NCBI GenBank assembly: GCA_009391605.1
Contig: VFGQ01000108.1
Location: forward strand, 1-6,032
Reading direction: 5' to 3'
Length of the DNA: 6,032 bases
DNA from: SAR202 cluster bacterium
GTDB lineage: Bacteria; Chloroflexota; Dehalococcoidia; SAR202; GCA-002694895
The first letter of the stretch is position 1; each line of letters starts with the position of its first letter. Both the position numbers and the translations under genes were made by a program. Below the pieces are notes generated by a model that saw only the letters and a program-made list of their open reading frames with translations, did no database searches and was not told where the DNA came from. Below, piece after piece: positions 5,709 through 6,032 of this stretch.

Positions 5709-6032
5709 TTAAGTTCCTACCTGCAAAGGATCTATAATATCTTGGAGAGTTCTAATAATTGACATCACTGTCAATCTTCCAGTACGCGGATTTTCCGTTG
5801 GAATATTCTCTATATGTATTGCTAATCGTCCAAATTCACCTTCTACTTCAATATCATGACAATTTCGTTCAAGACCAGGAACTGCAATAATACGAATTTG
5901 AGTCTTGTCAGGACCTATGCCAGCAAAACTAACAGCTGCCGATACATTAACATTTGCTGGAAATCCCCGACATGCTTCTCTAGCTGTCCCATAAAATATT
6001 TCTTTTTCTTCAGTAAAACCAAGAACAGTAAT
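5709..6032 (-). CDS. L-aspartate dehydrogenase family protein, C-terminal part (5' end outside window)
   Basis: The minus-strand frame is open from the right edge to a TAA at 5709-5711 and gives the last 107 residues; the N-terminal NAD(P)-binding domain lies outside. The family (NadX type, usually about 250-270 residues) oxidises L-aspartate to iminoaspartate with NAD(P)+, feeding NAD synthesis or amino acid catabolism. Visible signatures, in fragment numbering: ARE.CRGFPANVNV (18-30, the hinge with FPANVN), AVSFAGIGPDKT (33-44), VPGLERNCHDIEVEG (51-65, with the RNxH motif and the probable catalytic His at 59), a G/R-rich strand, and IENIPTENPRTGRLTVMSII (74-93), the C-terminal family signature. 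No internal stop or frameshift is present. It converges on the selenoprotein gene with only 15 bases between the stops and no evident terminator. Related dehydrogenases with other substrates exist, so the precise substrate is not certain. Confidence 0.85.
   Translation of the reverse strand: MTVLGFTEEKEIFYGTAREACRGFPANVNVSAAVSFAGIGPDKTQIRIIAVPGLERNCHDIEVEGEFGRLAIHIENIPTENPRTGRLTVMSIIRTLQDIIDPLQVGT

Overview
This AT-rich bacterial window (about two-thirds A+T by eye) holds six protein-coding genes packed with short gaps. No rRNA, tRNA, CRISPR array, insertion sequence or phage gene was seen. The gene set looks like a small, streamlined, free-living bacterium. The lipoprotein architecture and the family of the selenoprotein remind me most of marine Chloroflexota (SAR202/Dehalococcoidia-like). 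That placement rests on remembered family resemblance, not on a search, and is tentative.

Layout, left to right. (1) 1-653, plus: C-terminal third of the translational GTPase TypA/BipA, cut by the window edge. (2) 697-2388, minus, convergent with typA: a secreted lipoprotein with a lipobox, an Ig-like domain, a charged repeat linker, a degenerate M23-peptidase-like domain and a C-terminal beta-rich domain. (3) 2389-2553: a divergent promoter region serving the lipoprotein and the next gene; promoter and ribosome-site positions fix both starts. (4) 2554-3765, plus: a fold-type-I PLP-dependent aminotransferase with all main catalytic residues. (5) 3863-4666, plus: a PhzF-family isomerase with its catalytic Glu/His/Asp set. 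(6) 4722-5693, plus: a GrdB/PrdB-like reductase-family protein interrupted by one in-frame TGA. (7) 5709-6032, minus, convergent: C-terminal part of an L-aspartate-dehydrogenase-family protein, cut by the right edge.

The main result is gene 6. An automatic caller would split it into two genes at the TGA at 5436-5438. Read through, it is one 323-residue protein whose TGA falls exactly on the first position of a UxxC redox motif (U-P-V-C). A stem-loop with a GGUC-type apical loop starts just downstream, at the distance expected of a bacterial SECIS. This is therefore very probably a selenoprotein.

Genes 4 to 6 are co-directional, and with gene 7 they all belong to families that act on amino acids or related small amino/keto compounds (transamination, isomerisation, selenol-dependent reduction, oxidative deamination). 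A shared catabolic role is possible, but the gaps (97 and 55 bases) do not prove an operon and no substrate can be read from the sequence.
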